Source: an uncultured Bacteroides sp. (GTDB taxonomy: Bacteria > Bacteroidota > Bacteroidia > Bacteroidales > Bacteroidaceae). Taken from it: DNA of 64,000 bases. Both the position numbers and the translations under genes were made by a program. The notes under the pieces were generated by a model. It did no database searches and was not told the DNA's origin. It saw only the letters and a list, made by a program, of their open reading frames with translations. The stretch's first letter is position 1. Every line of letters begins with the position of its first letter. The stretch is from contig NZ_OY782853.1 in the NCBI RefSeq assembly GCF_963678425.1, positions 434,001 through 498,000 of the forward strand. The letters run 5' to 3'. This document shows positions 61,567-64,000 of this stretch, one piece after another.

Positions 61567-63213
61567 TTATTTATGCACTTCTGAGTAAACAGCCCAAATC
61601 ATAGGAACTTTTAACCAATCCGCATTTTTATAAGCACCAAGTCGTTCCAATTCAGCTTTATTATATTTTTCTTCTGTTTCAGGATCATAATTAATTCGTT
61701 GAATCCAAACCTCTTTTATTGATCCATCAGCATTCTTTTCTGTACACCAATATGGTTCATATAAGTTGTATGGGCGTTTTAAACCCGGATAAACAATAAC
61801 ACCATCATAAGTTTTCTTGTTTACATCGTTACTGTAATTGTACCTTCTTAAATCGGTCCATTGTTCTGGCTGCAGATACATACATACATACTTCTGATGC
61901 ATAAGATGTTTAATCGTAAAGGCATTACCTTCTGGGAAATATTTATCTTTGAATTTTCCATCAAAATAGTTCGTTCTTGGAGTTTTGTTTGGAACACCAT
62001 ACCTGTTCATATTAATATTGGCAGCCTCAATGGTTGAAGTTCTTGCAGCGCTTTTATCACCTTTCCAATACTCGGCCTCAGCTTTTATCAAAAGTAATTC
62101 TTCAGTAGTCATCAATGGGATATAACCATTATCCTTTGTATATATTCCTGCATATAAGTCAGGATAATTAGATTCTTTATAAGAAACACCCATACCAATG
62201 TTGTTCTCTAAATAACGAAACTTAACACTAGCATCATCTGCCGGTCCAGATCTTGCAGTCATCATCCTTTCTAATCGTGGATCTTCAGCCTTTCCAGTAG
62301 CCAATGACGGGCTTGCATATACACCCATCACACCTTCACAGAAATATTTGGAGACAATAGCCTTATCTAACTGATTATCTCGACTCTCCCAGCCATTAAT
62401 AATTGGTTTAGATTGTCCCCATGGAGAACTTTTAACACCGGTTCCACCATCATACTGATATCTTGGTTCTTCCCAGTCAGCAGTATATGCCGCATCTACA
62501 GCATCAATAATTTGCTGGCAAGTAGCCGGGGTATTGTCCCAGTTAGGAAGTTTGCGCAATAAAATACGAGCCTTTAATGCACAAGTAAATTGTTTCCATT
62601 TCTTTAAGTCACCAGAAAAAATACGATCCATTTTTTGAGTAATCTTAATATTATTTGGTGCTTCTGTCCAGGATGGATCATTGTACAAAGAGATAAGTTC
62701 ATCAGCTTCGCTTAACATCCATTTGTATATGCTCTCTTGTGAGTCATACTTAGGAGAGTTTGAGGTATAAGCTTCAGAACGTGGCATATCACCAAACATA
62801 TCCGTTGTTAATTGAGTTGACATCAAACGAATAGTACGTGCTATTAAAATAAAATTTTTAGAATTTACCTTCTCTGCAGCCGATATCAGCTCTTTTACAT
62901 TTGAGCCGATATCAAAAAAATGCCTGCGCCATTGAGGATGTCTGTTCATTGTTAAGAATTCCCACCCACTTTTATAAGCGTAAGAACCAGTCTGGCTCTT
63001 TCCACCTGTGGTTAAAGCCTGTGACAGATAACTTCCATATTCAGCATGATCATAATTTATTTGGGAAGAGTAAAACACAACAACCGGCAAAATTTGTTCA
63101 GGAGTCACGGCTATCGATTTATCCGGATTCTTATTATCATCAAGCATATCCTCACAGCTGGATACTCCCATGCCCAGTAATAACGCCAATGCAATATATT
63201 TTAATTTTTTCAT
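61567..63213 (-). CDS. SusD-like outer-membrane lipoprotein
   Basis: 548 residues. Lipobox Cys20 (GVSSCEDM), then DDNKNPDKSIAVTPEQIL, typical of the SusD-like_2 subgroup. Helical repeats with HPQWRRHFFDIGSNVKELI, QLTTDMFGDMPRSEA and MTTEELLLIKAEAEYWKGD; C-terminal QPEQWTDLRRYNY. Forms the lid of the SusC transporter encoded immediately upstream (10 bp). Substrate unknown; neighbours suggest peptidoglycan or another amino-sugar glycan. Confidence 0.88.
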   Translation of the reverse strand: MKKLKYIALALLLGMGVSSCEDMLDDNKNPDKSIAVTPEQILPVVVFYSSQINYDHAEYGSYLSQALTTGGKSQTGSYAYKSGWEFLTMNRHPQWRRHFFDIGSNVKELISAAEKVNSKNFILIARTIRLMSTQLTTDMFGDMPRSEAYTSNSPKYDSQESIYKWMLSEADELISLYNDPSWTEAPNNIKITQKMDRIFSGDLKKWKQFTCALKARILLRKLPNWDNTPATCQQIIDAVDAAYTADWEEPRYQYDGGTGVKSSPWGQSKPIINGWESRDNQLDKAIVSKYFCEGVMGVYASPSLATGKAEDPRLERMMTARSGPADDASVKFRYLENNIGMGVSYKESNYPDLYAGIYTKDNGYIPLMTTEELLLIKAEAEYWKGDKSAARTSTIEAANINMNRYGVPNKTPRTNYFDGKFKDKYFPEGNAFTIKHLMHQKYVCMYLQPEQWTDLRRYNYSNDVNKKTYDGVIVYPGLKRPYNLYEPYWCTEKNADGSIKEVWIQRINYDPETEEKYNKAELERLGAYKNADWLKVPMIWAVYSEVHK

Positions 63214-63223
63214 AATACTTTAT

Positions 63224-64000
63224 TTAGAAAGTTGCGTTAAGAGTAAAGTTAAAACTACGAGTGTTTGGAACCGCAAAATAATCAATGCCAAAACTTCCCG
63301 TACCACTAGCAGAACCTCCACTAATCTGAGGATCTGATCCTGAGTATTTCGTAATTAAGAATAGATTTCTTCCGGTTAAAGAAGCCTTTAGTCCTTTAAA
63401 TGCTGCTTTTTTCAAGAAACGGGAGAAATCATATCCCAAAGTCACATAACTTAAACGGATATATGATCCATCTTCTATAAAGTTTGAACTTACTGCATTA
63501 TAATAAGTATTCATATTCGTTTGATTGAAAATGATTGGTTTCGTGTTTGGGAGATAAGTGCCATCAGCTTGTTGCACTACTCCATCAACTATTATTTCAC
63601 GATTTCTATATTTTTCATAGGATTTATGTTGTCCATTTGAGAATAAAGAACGTCCTGTCAGATTTACAACATCTCCCCCCTTACGTGTGTCTAATAAGAA
63701 TGAAACAGAGAAATCTTTCCACTGAAAAGAACTATTTAAACCCAATAAGAAGTCTGGTTCTCTATCGCCTATTAATATACCCTTCGCAGAGTCTATAATT
63801 GGGCAACCATCTGCTGTGCAAAGAACTTTCCCATCAGGACTTCTCTTATAGTCTTTTCCCGAAATTGCAGTTGAAGAGCCATTCAGATAAGCTGTTGGAA
63901 AAATATCTCCATATTGAGTACCTTGGATCTCAGTCATATCATCGGGTAAACTAACAACCTTACCTCTATTCAAAGAGAAATTAACACCAGCAGTCCATTT
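63224..64000 (-). CDS. SusC-like TonB-dependent transporter, C-terminal part (5' end beyond window)
   Basis: About 259 codons are visible and the frame is open to the right edge (…KWTAGVNFSLNRGK), so this is only the end of a barrel of about 1000 residues. Seen: DREPDFLLGLNSSFQWKDFS, LLDTRKGGDVVNLTG, FIEDGSYIRLSYVTLGYDF, LKASLTGRNLFLITKY and the aromatic end NFTLNATF, all typical of SusC/RagA C-termini. First visible gene of the second SusC/D operon. Confidence 0.9.
   Translation of the reverse strand, partial: KWTAGVNFSLNRGKVVSLPDDMTEIQGTQYGDIFPTAYLNGSSTAISGKDYKRSPDGKVLCTADGCPIIDSAKGILIGDREPDFLLGLNSSFQWKDFSVSFLLDTRKGGDVVNLTGRSLFSNGQHKSYEKYRNREIIVDGVVQQADGTYLPNTKPIIFNQTNMNTYYNAVSSNFIEDGSYIRLSYVTLGYDFSRFLKKAAFKGLKASLTGRNLFLITKYSGSDPQISGGSASGTGSFGIDYFAVPNTRSFNFTLNATF

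Overview
The window looks like chromosomal DNA of a member of the Bacteroidales (Bacteroides/Dysgonomonas-like). The evidence is low G+C, SusC/SusD pairs, an ECF-sigma/FecR pair, Bacteroidetes-type -7 promoter boxes (TAnnTTTG) before many genes, an IS30-family element resembling IS4351, lipoprotein signal peptides and Por-type (T9SS-like) C-terminal tails. Genus and species cannot be fixed from the sequence alone. No tRNA, rRNA or CRISPR array was seen.

Layout. (1) 1-5.6 kb, minus: menaquinone operon menF-menD-menB-menC-menE (menE cut by the window edge). (2) 5.8-12.9 kb: a decayed polysaccharide utilisation locus made of a GH92 N-terminal stub, SusD, STN-domain SusC and FecR anti-sigma on minus, with its ECF sigma divergent on plus. 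(3) 12.9-15.4 kb: an intergenic stretch with hairpins, a complete IS30-family element and an RNase H gene with a viroplasmin-like domain. (4) 15.4-19.0 kb: a GT87-GT2 fusion and a polysaccharide deacetylase, bracketed by a direct repeat of the RNase H 3' end; the distal copy is joined to a transposase remnant. (5) 19.0-28.2 kb: LPS/LOS core-type genes. These are two GT9 heptosyltransferase-like genes, a WaaP-like kinase, UDP-galactopyranose mutase, DUF4422, DUF5672 and DUF4254, plus a three-gene module resembling wall teichoic acid enzymes (TagD-like cytidylyltransferase, class V aminotransferase, CDP-glycerol glycerophosphotransferase-like protein). (6) 28.3-30.1 kb, plus: an ABC ATPase overlapping pdxB.

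(7) 30.2-44.9 kb, minus: one eleven-gene operon that reads as a peptidoglycan-sugar salvage pathway. It contains a DUF1343/NamZ-type exo-muramidase, an AmpG-like permease, MurT-like transporter, MurK-like kinase, MurQ etherase (which releases D-lactate) and an FAD/Fe-S D-lactate-dehydrogenase-type enzyme. A SpoIID-domain protein, a HIT-type DUF4922 protein, a GT2, a metallophosphoesterase-PQQ fusion and an SGNH esterase are also in the operon. (8) 45.0-64.0 kb, minus: a second MurK-like kinase with its own promoter, then what looks like a peptidoglycan/glycan-directed surface system: SusC (partial), SusD-like, two further lipoproteins, a GHL10 hydrolase, a propeller-like secreted protein, two tandem phosphodiester glycosidases, a PD40 protein and a multidomain N-acetylmuramoyl-L-alanine amidase. 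Five of these carry Por-type tails.

Regions 7 and 8 fit together: secreted amidase and glycosidases cut glycan outside, SusC/D-like proteins and AmpG/MurT import, and MurK-MurQ-lactate dehydrogenase feed the sugars and D-lactate into metabolism. The most unusual non-coding signal is a pair of arrays (about 30.07 and 52.10 kb) of four GTACA palindromes at an exact 22-bp period. The most unusual gene sets are the teichoic-acid-like module inside an LPS-core operon and the DUF4922/SpoIID/GT2 trio inside the MurNAc operon.
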